Virus record (IMG/VR): IMGVR_UViG_3300023284_000592
Coordinates: 1-20,114 of that record
Source of the DNA: a virus
DNA length: 20,114 nucleotides
Strand: one strand, 5' to 3'
The position numbers and the translations under genes are program-made. The notes under the pieces were generated by a model. The model was not told where the DNA came from. It did no database searches and worked only from the letters and a program-made list of their open reading frames with translations. Of this stretch, positions 1 to 7,144 are shown piece after piece (the first letter of the stretch is position 1; each line of letters begins with the position of its first letter).

Positions 1-170
1 ACTTTATCAGCAGTAATTGCATCAGACAAATCAACACTTTCAGCAATGCGCATTGCGGTATTACATTCGTGTAAGTTTCTGTCTTCTGAAGCAGAGATAG
101 TAATACCCATATCATTGAGGGGCACAGCCACTGCTGGGTCAGATGTTATGTTGCGAGCAATCAAGCTCAT
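1..170 (-). CDS. Partial virion-region protein, C-terminus outside window
   Basis: An open frame of 56 codons starts with ATG at 170 and runs off the left edge without a stop. The start overlaps the stop of the upstream gene by 4 nt (ATGA at 167-170), the coupling used across this operon, which fixes the start. The visible N-terminus begins MSLIARNITSDPAVAVPL and continues as a soluble, weakly polar sequence with no signal peptide or motif that I recognise. Its place after the capsid, gp36-like and neighbouring genes suggests a virion or head-tail protein. That role is inferred from position only. Confidence 0.6.
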   Translation of the reverse strand, partial: MSLIARNITSDPAVAVPLNDMGITISASEDRNLHECNTAMRIAESVDLSDAITADK

Positions 171-640
171 GGTAAACGCCACTTATAATAAAGGGTGCAA
201 TTGATATCATCGATCCTACCCCCAACACTGTCTGCCCTTACTTGTATTTTCTGAAGCTGGTTTATATCAAGGTTTCTGTCCACTGTTGCAATCTTAACCT
301 CACCAGCTACCCCAGGCATAGTTGCGATGGTCCCACCATTCTCTGGCAGTATTAAAGAATCTTCAATCCACACAGTCAAACTTTTTTCTTGTCCACGATC
401 ATCACCACAATGTACATGGGCTCTTACAATAGTTGCATTCATTGGCATTACAAAGCCAGTCAATGCATCCTGGGAAGCTCCAATTCTCATCCAGCCCAAA
501 TCATTTAAGGCTGTGGCTGAGAAGGTAAGAGCATGCTCCATTACTGAAAGCTTCTTACCGCGCACAGGGTCAAAGGCAAAAATGATATCTTGCCCACTGA
601 GTTTGGCAGACCCTATAAGTTTTGCAGCTATGAAGCTCAT
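167..640 (-). CDS. Putative virion protein, 157 aa
   Basis: The frame is open further upstream (to 808), but that part overlaps the 90-aa gene at 651-923 and is a shadow. The ATG at 640 (MSFIAAKLIGSAK) lies 10 nt after the upstream stop and has an AAGG-type ribosome site, so I take it as the start. The protein is mixed alpha/beta, ends in an aromatic stretch (CTLYYKWRLP) and has no signal peptide. Its middle, around residues 50-70, reads GWMRIGASQDALTGFVMP, a type of segment I associate with phage tail or fibre proteins, without a firm family. The gene sits in the virion operon and couples to the next gene by ATGA. Function unknown. Confidence 0.7.
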   Translation of the reverse strand: MSFIAAKLIGSAKLSGQDIIFAFDPVRGKKLSVMEHALTFSATALNDLGWMRIGASQDALTGFVMPMNATIVRAHVHCGDDRGQEKSLTVWIEDSLILPENGGTIATMPGVAGEVKIATVDRNLDINQLQKIQVRADSVGGRIDDINCTLYYKWRLP

Positions 641-650
641 GCGATCTGCC

Positions 651-923
651 TTACCATGCAAAGGCCCACAAGTCAGTAAGGTTACTGCCAGCTGCCACCC
701 GTTTAACTTGTACAGCCATGTTTGCCCATACAAAGTTGTCAAGCACAGTGGTTGCTTGAGCCTTAAGACGAAGATAAGGGCCAGTGCCAACCCTAAAAAA
801 CCCATCAATTACACCATCATTGATAATGGCAAGGTGGGTAAGGGACAGCCCAGGTGTTGCAGCCAACACAGTAACAGGGTTATCATCAGTGGTTGCTATT
901 GCGATTTCGCCCATTCCAATCAT
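651..923 (-). CDS. Small putative virion protein, 90 aa
   Basis: Starts MIGMGEIAIATTDDNPVTVL with an AAAGG ribosome site 9-10 nt upstream. An in-frame Met at residue 4 is an alternative start. The sequence is rich in Val, Ala, Thr and Leu in alternating patterns, suggesting a beta-rich fold, and ends in a tryptophan-rich tail (LTDLWAFAW). No family recognised. It lies between the lysine-rich gene and the 157-aa gene, 10 nt before the latter, in one transcription unit. A head-tail or tail protein is the likely role by position. Confidence 0.7.
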   Translation of the reverse strand: MIGMGEIAIATTDDNPVTVLAATPGLSLTHLAIINDGVIDGFFRVGTGPYLRLKAQATTVLDNFVWANMAVQVKRVAAGSNLTDLWAFAW

Positions 924-980
924 GGCATATCACCTTTCTTAGTGTGCTGCCTTGTCTTGCTTCCCCGATTAGTTTTCTTC

Positions 981-1406
981 TTAGCTTTCTTCTTGATCTT
1001 TCTTTTTCTTACTAGCTTTCTTTTTCGCTTTCTTCTTCTTGCCCTTCTTCTTGGTTTTCTTTTTGCCAGACTTTTTGCCAGACTTCTTTGAGCCACTGCC
1101 AGACTTTTTTACAGTGGGGTCTTCATCAACTTTCTCACTGTCAAAAGGATCATCAGCGATGGCATCAATGTCTGCAGTATTGAGCTTCACTTCATCGGGC
1201 GCATCGATCATGCCAAAATAAACCTGGGCTTTGGCAATGGTGCCTTTGTTGATTGGGCTACCATGAGCAATGAGCGCAGTGATAAAAGCCAAGGGTGTAG
1301 CATCGGCCATGCTCTCAGCATACTCTTTGACAATATCAAGCTTGAGCTGGCCTGTGCCTGTGTCTCTCAGATAATCTGTGACGCCAACGATTGAGGGGGA
1401 TGCCAT
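981..1406 (-). CDS. Virion-region protein with a lysine-rich C-terminal tail, 141 aa
   Basis: Residues 1-97 are an ordinary soluble, acidic-leaning domain (MASPSIVGVTDYLRDTG at the start). From residue 100 to 136 the protein becomes a basic low-complexity tail with 23 lysines in 37 residues, broken only by Ser, Gly, Ala and Thr, then ends in DQEES. The ATG at 1406 has an AAAGG site 9 nt upstream. The tail resembles histone H1 or nucleoid-protein tails and could bind DNA or RNA; that is inference. The A-rich coding strand (many AAG/AAA codons) may also be slippery for polymerase or ribosome. It lies between the gp36-like gene and the 90-aa gene. Confidence 0.75.
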   Translation of the reverse strand: MASPSIVGVTDYLRDTGTGQLKLDIVKEYAESMADATPLAFITALIAHGSPINKGTIAKAQVYFGMIDAPDEVKLNTADIDAIADDPFDSEKVDEDPTVKKSGSGSKKSGKKSGKKKTKKKGKKKKAKKKASKKKKDQEES

Positions 1407-1420
1407 GGTAAATGCCTTTC

Positions 1421-1861
1421 TTAGAAGATCACTGTTGGTGCAGTGGGGTGGTTATTTCTGGCAAGAGAAGCATTGAGCCTCATACTGCCAGCAATGTAAT
1501 CTTTCATTTCAAGCCTTACCCTTGTAAGGTCGCTTTCCAATTTGTTTTTCTTTGGTGTCTTTGGGTTGTTGGTGCTGTTCACTAGCCTAAATTTGAAAAG
1601 CCACCAAACGGAAATAACAGTTGCCCAGTCTTTCACTGTGGCTTGGCTCGGTGTGTCTAGAAGAATCAGGGGTACAACATAAAGGCTGTCCCTGAATTGA
1701 GCGTTAATATCCCCATCAGCTTTGTCTGTGGCCAACGTAATGGTGGCATCGATTGCAGGATCATCAATGTCAGGAATATTAGCGTCACGCTTTGCCCAAG
1801 TAAAAATATTGACAGCACCATAAGCAGCAATCAAGTCATCTTTTGAAGCGTACAAGCTCAT
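1421..1861 (-). CDS. Mu gp36-like (DUF1320) head-tail protein, 146 aa
   Basis: The start at 1861 (MSLYASKDDLIAAYG) matches the usual N-terminus of the DUF1320/Mu gp36 family, which opens with a Met-Tyr-Ala-x-x-x-Asp-Leu-x-x-x-(Tyr/Phe)-Gly pattern, followed by an acidic Asp-rich segment (DIDDPAIDATITLATDKAD) and a helical middle. The frame is open up to 1915, but that extension crosses the capsid terminator and is not coding. Length is normal for the family. In Mu-like phages this gene follows the major capsid gene and encodes a connector-type virion protein, and the order here is the same. Only a weak ribosome site is seen. A possible promoter lies within the terminator just upstream. Confidence 0.8.
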   Translation of the reverse strand: MSLYASKDDLIAAYGAVNIFTWAKRDANIPDIDDPAIDATITLATDKADGDINAQFRDSLYVVPLILLDTPSQATVKDWATVISVWWLFKFRLVNSTNNPKTPKKNKLESDLTRVRLEMKDYIAGSMRLNASLARNNHPTAPTVIF

Positions 1862-1867
1862 GAATTT

Positions 1868-1897
1868 ATTATATCCAAAAAAACAGAGTGGGCACAA
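1868..1897 (-). promoter_or_regulatory. Possible promoter for the gp36-like gene
   Basis: A perfect TATAAT lies at 1868-1873 on the minus strand, with TTGTGC 18 nt upstream (1892-1897) as a weak -35. Transcription would start at or next to the ATG at 1861, giving a leaderless message. The -35 falls inside the terminator hairpin, so this may be chance in an AT-rich spacer. Confidence 0.25.
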
Positions 1898-1909
1898 GTG
1901 CCCACCCTG
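1877..1909 (-). terminator. Rho-independent terminator after the major capsid gene
   Basis: On the minus strand an 11-bp stem (CAGGGTGGGCA at 1909-1899 with TGCCCACTCTG at 1894-1884, one G-U pair) closes a CTTG loop and is followed at once by seven Ts (1883-1877). This is a textbook intrinsic terminator about 40 nt after the capsid stop. A second, smaller hairpin (AGACAGC/GCTGTCT, 1922-1938) lies between the stop and the terminator and may stabilise the 3' end of the capsid message. Read-through or the weak promoter at 1868 would be needed for the genes to the left. Confidence 0.9.
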
Positions 1910-1949
1910 TAGCATTTACCCAGACAGCGTGGCTGTCTAGCGCTGGCGT

Positions 1950-3065
1950 TTATGGTGTTACATCACCGATCAGCAGAGCATTACCATTCATGAGGGTAAC
2001 CAGTACGGTGTCCCCAAAGAAATGCTCAATGCTGGGTGGGCTGATTTCCACTTTGGCAAAACTGAAAGCACCCTGCACAATGTCAAACTGAGACAAAGCA
2101 GCCAAGGCATCAGCAAAGATTTTGCCAACATCCCTGGGCACTGGGTAGCTTCCCTCAAGCCATTCCATCCATTCAGTACTAGGCTCAGGCACAAGTACGA
2201 TGGTATCCGGTCCCCAAAATTCAACCTTGGTGCCATCATCCTTTTCATAGAATGCCTGATCCATGGGCCACCACTCAAAGCCCATGAAGCCACTGGGAAT
2301 TTCACCAGTGCTTGAGACTGCTAAGCGATCTCTCAGCATGGGTGAGCGGTTAATCAGCTCTTTGGTTTGGTTGTTGTCGAGCAGATAGCCTGGGATATTT
2401 TCGCCATACAGGATGTGCTTGAGGCTCATGCCAACAGACTGCCTGTACTCTTTTCTGATTTGGCGAAGCTGGGTGATAATCTGGGTGGCAGCAGTTGCCC
2501 ATGAGGCACTGATGATATCCCCATTGCCCAGGATATCGAGCTGATTCAAGTTGCCAGCAGGTACATTGAAGTCAATGTCAACACCACCAGTGGCAGCTTG
2601 ATCAGTGATTTCAAGATCACCTGTGCTGCTGTAACTGATCTTGCCGCGCGTAAGCATGCTGTACAGCTGGCCCATTCGACCATTGCGAAAGCGCCTACCC
2701 TGCTCAATGGTTTGCCGAGTGATGGTCTGGTTGCCCAGACGTTGCTTGGCAGTATCACCTTCATTCATGAGATTCTGCAGCACAACAGGGTTATGCTCAA
2801 TGGTCTCAAAGAAGTGAGGCAGCACAACAGGCACATCTTGAATACCCGCTTTGCTTTGACGCTTGGGCTTGGCACCATAAGCAACCCGATTAGCAACCTT
2901 GCGAGTTGATTGGGTCTTGCGATAGGTGGCAGTATTGCCGTCAACTGGGCGGGTATCTCTGGTGAAAGAGGGGGGCAAAAGATCATCAGGTACACCACCC
3001 ACCACAGTTACAATAACCCTGGTGAGTTGCTTAGCCGATAAGATTTGTTGCAGGGTGGTTGTCAT
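1950..3065 (-). CDS. Major capsid protein, lambda gpE-type (HK97 fold), 371 aa
   Basis: The main shell protein of the head. Length and layout fit the Phage_cap_E family: an N-terminal arm, a middle domain with VPVVLPHFFETIEHNPVV near residues 79-96, a long central helix region (residues 195-220) and a C-terminal beta domain with WGPDTIVLVPEPSTEW near residues 285-300. The ATG at 3065 has GGAG 10 nt upstream. The gene follows the decoration protein and precedes the gp36-like gene. It alone is followed by a strong terminator, as expected for the most abundant product. The leader can fold so that the ribosome site is paired (see 3070-3139). Confidence 0.88.
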   Translation of the reverse strand: MTTTLQQILSAKQLTRVIVTVVGGVPDDLLPPSFTRDTRPVDGNTATYRKTQSTRKVANRVAYGAKPKRQSKAGIQDVPVVLPHFFETIEHNPVVLQNLMNEGDTAKQRLGNQTITRQTIEQGRRFRNGRMGQLYSMLTRGKISYSSTGDLEITDQAATGGVDIDFNVPAGNLNQLDILGNGDIISASWATAATQIITQLRQIRKEYRQSVGMSLKHILYGENIPGYLLDNNQTKELINRSPMLRDRLAVSSTGEIPSGFMGFEWWPMDQAFYEKDDGTKVEFWGPDTIVLVPEPSTEWMEWLEGSYPVPRDVGKIFADALAALSQFDIVQGAFSFAKVEISPPSIEHFFGDTVLVTLMNGNALLIGDVTP

Positions 3066-3069
3066 CTTG

Positions 3070-3139
3070 GCAATTCTCCAAACTTGGTTTGAGCCTTTGC
3101 GTACCAGCGCTAGACCTGTTCAAGCTGCCTGAGAATTGC
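3070..3139 (-). promoter_or_regulatory. Capsid leader with ribosome site in a long-range stem
   Basis: In the 81-nt gap before the capsid gene, GCAATTCTC (minus strand, 3139-3131) is a perfect 9-bp complement of GAGAATTGC (3078-3070), which includes most of the capsid ribosome site GGAG. Between the arms a small hairpin CAAAC-CAA-GTTTG directly abuts the ribosome site. If formed, the fold would limit capsid translation until opened by ribosomes or a protein. No promoter is evident here. Confidence 0.4.
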
Positions 3140-3146
3140 TTTTTAA

Positions 3147-3845
3147 TTATTCAAAAAAGTGGTCAAAAAGGAAGTTGCCTTGTCCTTGAGTATTCAGCTT
3201 ACTCACCAAGTACGCTTGCAGTGGTGCATTGCTTGGCCAATTAAGAATCTGGCTTGAATCGATCTGGCCAGCAATAAGAGGCAAAGCAAAAGGCGCATCC
3301 TGGGAAACTCGATCTCTGTCCGTAACTTTGATAAACACATTGTCATCAATCAAAGCAACAGGGTCACCACTGCCATCTTGGAACATAATAAACGAACCAG
3401 CGATAAAGGCAGCAGTGGTTGCATCAACTGTGATAACACCAGTGGTGGTATTGACAGCAGTGTAATCCACATCTTCAACAATGACAGTGCCACCTGCTGT
3501 GGGTGGGCCAACCAAGTTGAAAGCGCCAGTAGCACCAACGCGCCTCACAAGCTCAGCAGCTTGGGCTGCTGTGACTTCAATGGCTGTTGCAGTTGCAATT
3601 TCAGCATTGATGATTGGGGCAAGAATACTGGGGGCATACTTGCCAGTTGCAGTGACCTTACCCAGCATCAAGCCTGGGCGCAGTACATCGGTGTCAGTAC
3701 CATTGAGCGGGTCGCGAGAAAGCGTACCATCAACTGTCTTACCAGTGATGATGTAAGCACGATTCTCTGGCGTCAATCGGATAAGCCGATCTTGAAAATC
3801 TCGCTCACTCTTGATACCGGGAAGACCTGTAATTGCTTCAGTCAT
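3147..3845 (-). CDS. Head decoration protein (lambda gpD-type domain), 232 aa
   Basis: Residues 56-70 read RPGLMLGKVTATGKY, the start of the HDPD/lambda D-type fold, in which a Gly-x-(Val/Leu)-x-Gly-Lys strand is followed by a short Lys-Tyr turn. Known lambda D proteins are about 110-120 aa. This one is twice that, with a Thr/Val/Ala-rich middle (residues 85-160) that looks like an added beta domain. Such proteins sit on capsid threefold axes and stabilise the expanded head. Position between protease and major capsid is typical. The start at 3845 has GGGG 8-9 nt upstream. In the 64-nt spacer before it an AACCC/GGGTT-flanked CCAAT-TTA-ATTGG hairpin (about 3853-3875) overlaps the ribosome site. 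Confidence 0.7.
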   Translation of the reverse strand: MTEAITGLPGIKSERDFQDRLIRLTPENRAYIITGKTVDGTLSRDPLNGTDTDVLRPGLMLGKVTATGKYAPSILAPIINAEIATATAIEVTAAQAAELVRRVGATGAFNLVGPPTAGGTVIVEDVDYTAVNTTTGVITVDATTAAFIAGSFIMFQDGSGDPVALIDDNVFIKVTDRDRVSQDAPFALPLIAGQIDSSQILNWPSNAPLQAYLVSKLNTQGQGNFLFDHFFE

Positions 3846-3909
3846 TTCATCAACCCCAATTTAATTGGCTGGGTTATTTGTTCAGACGCTTAACACTTGG
3901 AAGTGTCGA

Positions 3910-4494
3910 TTACTCGCTTTTTGTTTTGGTGCCAGCAGCTTGGTTGGCCATGGCGTAACCTTCATCCAGAAGAGCTTGCTGGTCTTCAGTGGGTTTACCA
4001 TCACCAGCATCACCACCTGGGGCAGTGCGGCTCATGGCCACAGTTTGAATCTTGGTGAGTGTCTTGCCCAACTCAACTGGGTCATTTGCCTTTAAGGCAT
4101 CAAAGACAGTGTTGGCAATGCTTCTGCTCATGCCAGAGACTTTACGGGAAAGAGCAAAGGCGTTTCGCTTACCCTCTCCACCGATCAAAGAAGCTGCAAG
4201 CTTCTCACTCACAGCAGGGGTAATCTTTCCAGTGGCAACCAGATTGTCAAGCTTGCCCTGGGCACCTTCAGCAAGATCATCTTCAACATCAGGATCAAGC
4301 ACAGGCTTTTCATCTTTTGGGTTGTCAGTTTTAAACTGATCAAATTCAGCTTTCAAATCGACTTGGGCAGTGGTCAGGTCATTGAGCTTGGTGGCATCAC
4401 CTTCAAGACGCTCACCCAAAACTGTAAGAGCATTCTCTTCAGTAAGCTCTTCACCTGCGCCCAAGAGTGTCCGTAGTGCTTTAAGATCAATCAT
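3910..4494 (-). CDS. Internal in-frame scaffold protein (Mu gpZ-like), 194 aa
   Basis: Inside the protease gene, the Met at residue 231 (MIDLKALRTLLGAGEEL) is preceded by GGAG with 9-nt spacing (GTGGAGCAAGACACGATG), one of the best ribosome sites in the operon. The internal product would be exactly the helical, acidic scaffold half without the protease domain. Phage Mu makes its scaffold Z from an internal start of gene I, so the arrangement is established in the family; here it is read from the sequence and not proven. Confidence 0.65.
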   Translation of the reverse strand: MIDLKALRTLLGAGEELTEENALTVLGERLEGDATKLNDLTTAQVDLKAEFDQFKTDNPKDEKPVLDPDVEDDLAEGAQGKLDNLVATGKITPAVSEKLAASLIGGEGKRNAFALSRKVSGMSRSIANTVFDALKANDPVELGKTLTKIQTVAMSRTAPGGDAGDGKPTEDQQALLDEGYAMANQAAGTKTKSE

Positions 4495-5184
4495 CGTGTC
4501 TTGCTCCACATGAGGGGCTTGTTGTTCTGCTCCATCATAGGAAAAAGCAGCTGCCCCTGTCAAAAGATTATTGCCAGTCATGGAAGCAGCGATGGGTACA
4601 AAGTCTTCAAGCCCAGGCACAATAGGTGTTGGAGTCAGGCAAACATGAGTCATTGCCTCACCATAATCAATGCCCTTACCATCTTTAAAACCCTGCTCTA
4701 CGAACACTGAAACATCATTTCTGCTTGCAGCATCAATGTTATCTTTGCCCACCATTTCCATCACAGCAAACAATGATTTACCATCATTCTCTAAGCCCAC
4801 CACAAAGCCCCCATTATTCTTTGGGGTTACCAAGTGGTGGTCTTCATCATCAGAAACTGGCACAGGTACAGCCACACCATTCTTGCTCATTTGATCAAAC
4901 ACAGCAGCCCACTTAGCACGCCTTGCAGGATTTACATTAACCTGCCAGCCTGCACTTGGATGCTTATAGGTGCCATCCCTGATTACTTCTTTTCTGAATC
5001 GCTGTACAGGCAACCCATTCTTTTCAGTGGGCTCACCTATTACAGCAATGCTATCAGTGTTCAGTGAAAGAGCAGACAGCCTTGCCATGCCTTTGGGCTT
5101 CTTCTTTTCCTTGGCAATTTCGGCGCGTGCTTTCTTGATCTGATTGAGCTTTGATTTGGCTGCTGTGTGCTTGCTCATGGTCAT
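3910..5184 (-). CDS. Head maturation protease with C-terminal scaffold (Mu gpI-like), 424 aa
   Basis: Residues 1-30 are a basic lysine-rich leader. Residues 45-200 match the Mu I-like protease family (peptidase U35 type): GTYKHPSAGWQVNV near 71-84, a YGEAMTHVCLTPTPIVPG segment near 174-191 and FVPIAASM at 195-202. Residues 231-424 are acidic, helical and Ala/Lys/Glu-rich, as expected for a scaffold that fills the prohead and is then digested. The start at 5184 overlaps the stop of the upstream gene (ATGA). The Met at residue 3 has better spacing (10 nt) from the AAAGG site and may be the real start. Protease and scaffold share one frame, as Mu I and Z do. Confidence 0.82.
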   Translation of the reverse strand: MTMSKHTAAKSKLNQIKKARAEIAKEKKKPKGMARLSALSLNTDSIAVIGEPTEKNGLPVQRFRKEVIRDGTYKHPSAGWQVNVNPARRAKWAAVFDQMSKNGVAVPVPVSDDEDHHLVTPKNNGGFVVGLENDGKSLFAVMEMVGKDNIDAASRNDVSVFVEQGFKDGKGIDYGEAMTHVCLTPTPIVPGLEDFVPIAASMTGNNLLTGAAAFSYDGAEQQAPHVEQDTMIDLKALRTLLGAGEELTEENALTVLGERLEGDATKLNDLTTAQVDLKAEFDQFKTDNPKDEKPVLDPDVEDDLAEGAQGKLDNLVATGKITPAVSEKLAASLIGGEGKRNAFALSRKVSGMSRSIANTVFDALKANDPVELGKTLTKIQTVAMSRTAPGGDAGDGKPTEDQQALLDEGYAMANQAAGTKTKSE

Positions 5185-5591
5185 CTTGCCTTTCGATAAA
5201 CTGCTATCTCTGTTGATTTCCCAGGCTCTTCAACACAAACAAAGCTGGGTGATGCTATGCCTTGAATACTGAAGTGCCAGTTTCTTTCACCAGTCAACTC
5301 AAAGTGTTGACCTCTCATATCCATAAAATCAATAGGGTCATGCTCTTCACGACCCTCAATATTGGTAATCAGAATCTGCTTGAATGTTTTGTCATTGCAG
5401 CGAATATCTGACAAACAACCCAGCTCAATGTGAGCCCCTTGCTGCCCAGGCTTGATGAGCTGTGGCGATTCAATCACCACTGGCTTACTCAAATCAACTT
5501 GATCAGCCTGCACTGGTAGTGGTTTGTTTGCGAACACTGGCAACAATGCGAGTATGCCACCACCTAAAAAATCTCTTCTGTCCATGCCCAT
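5181..5591 (-). CDS. Small protein with a twin-arginine (Tat)-type signal peptide, 136 aa
   Basis: The N-terminus has a Tat-like signal: Arg-Arg-Asp-Phe-Leu-Gly-Gly at residues 5-11, a weakly hydrophobic Gly/Ala/Leu stretch to residue 21, and a possible cut after VQA at residue 29. The rest is soluble, with Cys at 59, 65 and 117 and a beta-rich look, and ends in YRKAR. The start at 5591 has GGG 6 nt upstream. It lies between the head morphogenesis gene (15 nt gap) and the protease (ATGA overlap), where virion proteins are normally cytoplasmic. No family recognised. An exported, folded protein is inferred from the signal alone. Confidence 0.7.
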   Translation of the reverse strand: MGMDRRDFLGGGILALLPVFANKPLPVQADQVDLSKPVVIESPQLIKPGQQGAHIELGCLSDIRCNDKTFKQILITNIEGREEHDPIDFMDMRGQHFELTGERNWHFSIQGIASPSFVCVEEPGKSTEIAVYRKAR

Positions 5592-5606
5592 GATTCACCC
5601 TGCCTT

Positions 5607-6581
5607 TCAACGCTTGGGGGTAATTGCTCTTTTGAGTATATCATTTACTTGTGGCACACTGAAAGCTTCACCTGGATTAAAGCTCCAGCCCTCATCAGGC
5701 ACTGGTGATACTAAGTTGCCATCAATCATCTTATCTTTGAGTGGGATTTTTCTGGCAAGAGTGTCACCCCTGATTATTTCAACAGTGGTACATCGACAAT
5801 TCCAGCCATTAGGTGGCCAAATGCTTGACCACTCTTGAGCATTCTTTGGCAGTCTCGCACCATCCATTGCGCGGTGCCTGTCCCTTACTCTTTCATCACC
5901 TGCTGTTACGTATTCATATCCCCAAAGAATTTCTTGTACATCAGGGTCTTGCAGCATCTGCCAGCGAGCAGCATTATAAGCTGTAAGTGTTTGCGTCCTA
6001 AAGATGGTCTCAAGTCTGTATGGATTGCCTGGATCAAGGCCAACTCTTGCCAGCTCTTTCCTTATCAGTCTGGCTGCTGCAGCTGGTGGTGTGCCTGCAA
6101 CAGTGGCATCAACAATCAGCCGATTAACTTCACCTGCAGTAAGATCACCAATGGCATCAACAACTTCAATGGCTCGCTGTGAATAGACTGCTTCAAGAAA
6201 TGCCAACTGCACAACAGTAAATTGCAACCTTGCCTGCATGATTGCAACAGCTCTGTCATAAACAGAGGGGGCTTTGATAGCTTCTGATTCTATAGAGAAT
6301 GAGAAAGGCTTATTTTCTTTCACACCCTTTGACACATTGGTGACTGTTCTAATTCTGGCAGCAAGATCAGCAGCCAGCATGCCTTTCATCAGCAGTCGCC
6401 TGTACAACTCAAGTGAAAGGCTGATTGCATCAGCAACAGGCTTACCAGTGCGGATTGCATTAGAGGCTTCACGTCTAAGATTTAAACCAATGCGAGCAGC
6501 TGCCCTGAGGCCCAGGGCTTCTAAGCGTCTGCGCTCTTTCTCTTGTATCAGTGCTTGAGCTTTCGCTTTACTGCTGGCCAT
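5607..6581 (-). CDS. Head morphogenesis protein, SPP1 gp7 / Mu gpF-like, 324 aa
   Basis: A minor head protein made with the portal and present in few copies. Residues 1-100 are basic and helical. Residues 195-268 form the Phage_Mu_F domain: ETIFRTQTLTAYNAARW, then YEYVTAGDERVRDRHRAMDG (222-241) and the end motif PPNGWNCRC (256-264), where His and Cys residues are conserved in the family. Length is usual. In Mu-like phages the gene follows the portal; here about 4.4 kb, including an opposite-strand cassette, separates the two. It precedes the Tat-signal gene and protease and is 12 nt after the 124-aa gene. Confidence 0.88.
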   Translation of the reverse strand: MASSKAKAQALIQEKERRRLEALGLRAAARIGLNLRREASNAIRTGKPVADAISLSLELYRRLLMKGMLAADLAARIRTVTNVSKGVKENKPFSFSIESEAIKAPSVYDRAVAIMQARLQFTVVQLAFLEAVYSQRAIEVVDAIGDLTAGEVNRLIVDATVAGTPPAAAARLIRKELARVGLDPGNPYRLETIFRTQTLTAYNAARWQMLQDPDVQEILWGYEYVTAGDERVRDRHRAMDGARLPKNAQEWSSIWPPNGWNCRCTTVEIIRGDTLARKIPLKDKMIDGNLVSPVPDEGWSFNPGEAFSVPQVNDILKRAITPKR

Positions 6582-6593
6582 CTAGATATGTTA

Positions 6594-6968
6594 TCAGGGC
6601 TCGCTGGTGCTGGCCATTTCTTTATCTTCTTTTTCAATCCTGAGCCTAAGCCTTTCATCACATCTTTTCTTTGCTGCTTCATCACCCTCATAGTTGCCAG
6701 ACCACCACTCAGCAAACTCTTCTTCTGATCTGCCAAGGTGTACAGTGTGGTGATGGTGCAGCAGTTTCTTTCTGCCAAGCTTCTCAGTAATCCATTGCAT
6801 GACTGCACCCCTATTAGAAACCTTTGCCCATTTGGTGCTTTGCTCAGGATCATCTAAGCCATCAGGCCAACCAAACCTGTTAAGCGTGCTGTACCACTCT
6901 GCAAGAGTATCATCATCTTGTGCCCTAAGCACTGGCAATTGTTCAGGTGTTGGTGTGCCTCTGTTCAT
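6594..6968 (-). CDS. Hypothetical protein, 124 aa
   Basis: Starts at 6968, overlapping the stop of the 59-aa gene by ATGA. The protein is hydrophilic, with a cluster of four histidines at residues 75-78 (LLHHHHTVH), many Trp residues (25, 34, 47, 59, 88-89) and a charged C-terminal half (DEAAKKRCDERLRLRIEKED) that is probably helical. No family recognised. It lies just before the head morphogenesis gene and after the XRE regulator, in the same leftward transcription unit. Confidence 0.7.
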   Translation of the reverse strand: MNRGTPTPEQLPVLRAQDDDTLAEWYSTLNRFGWPDGLDDPEQSTKWAKVSNRGAVMQWITEKLGRKKLLHHHHTVHLGRSEEEFAEWWSGNYEGDEAAKKRCDERLRLRIEKEDKEMASTSEP

Positions 6969-7144
6969 TTGGCTTTGTCCAATCGTGCAATCAATTCTTC
7001 TGCTGTCTCATTTTTTAGCCCATAGGGTTTACCTTTGATGATCACTGTGACAAACTCATTGTACTGGCGAATAGGCCCAACATCAGATGGGAAACACCAG
7101 ATGGTGCCATTGGCCACCAGCTCTATTTTTATTCTGTCACTCAT
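6965..7144 (-). CDS. Hypothetical protein, 59 aa
   Basis: A short gene that fills the gap between the XRE regulator and the 124-aa gene exactly: its ATG at 7144 overlaps the upstream TGA (ATGA) and its own TGA overlaps the next ATG (ATGA). The product begins MSDRIKIELVANGTIW, contains VTVIIKGKPYGLKN in the middle and ends in LIARLDKAK. It looks like a small beta-sheet domain with a helix at the end. No family recognised. Double coupling makes it a convincing gene despite its size. Confidence 0.75.
   Translation of the reverse strand: MSDRIKIELVANGTIWCFPSDVGPIRQYNEFVTVIIKGKPYGLKNETAEELIARLDKAK

Noticed and set aside
60-75. Operator-like ATTACATTCGTGTAAG
   Set aside because: It is inside the partial coding region, with no TTGACA at the phased distance on either strand; one arm is imperfect. 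Probably chance.
327-1091. 254-aa plus-strand ORF with a hydrophobic C-terminus
   Set aside because: It is antisense to three coupled minus-strand genes; its Leu/Phe-rich end is the complement of the lysine-rich tail (AAG/AAA codons).
3378-3893. 171-aa plus-strand ORF
   Set aside because: Antisense shadow of the decoration protein gene, with Cys/Ser/Asn-rich composition typical of a shadow frame and no ribosome site.
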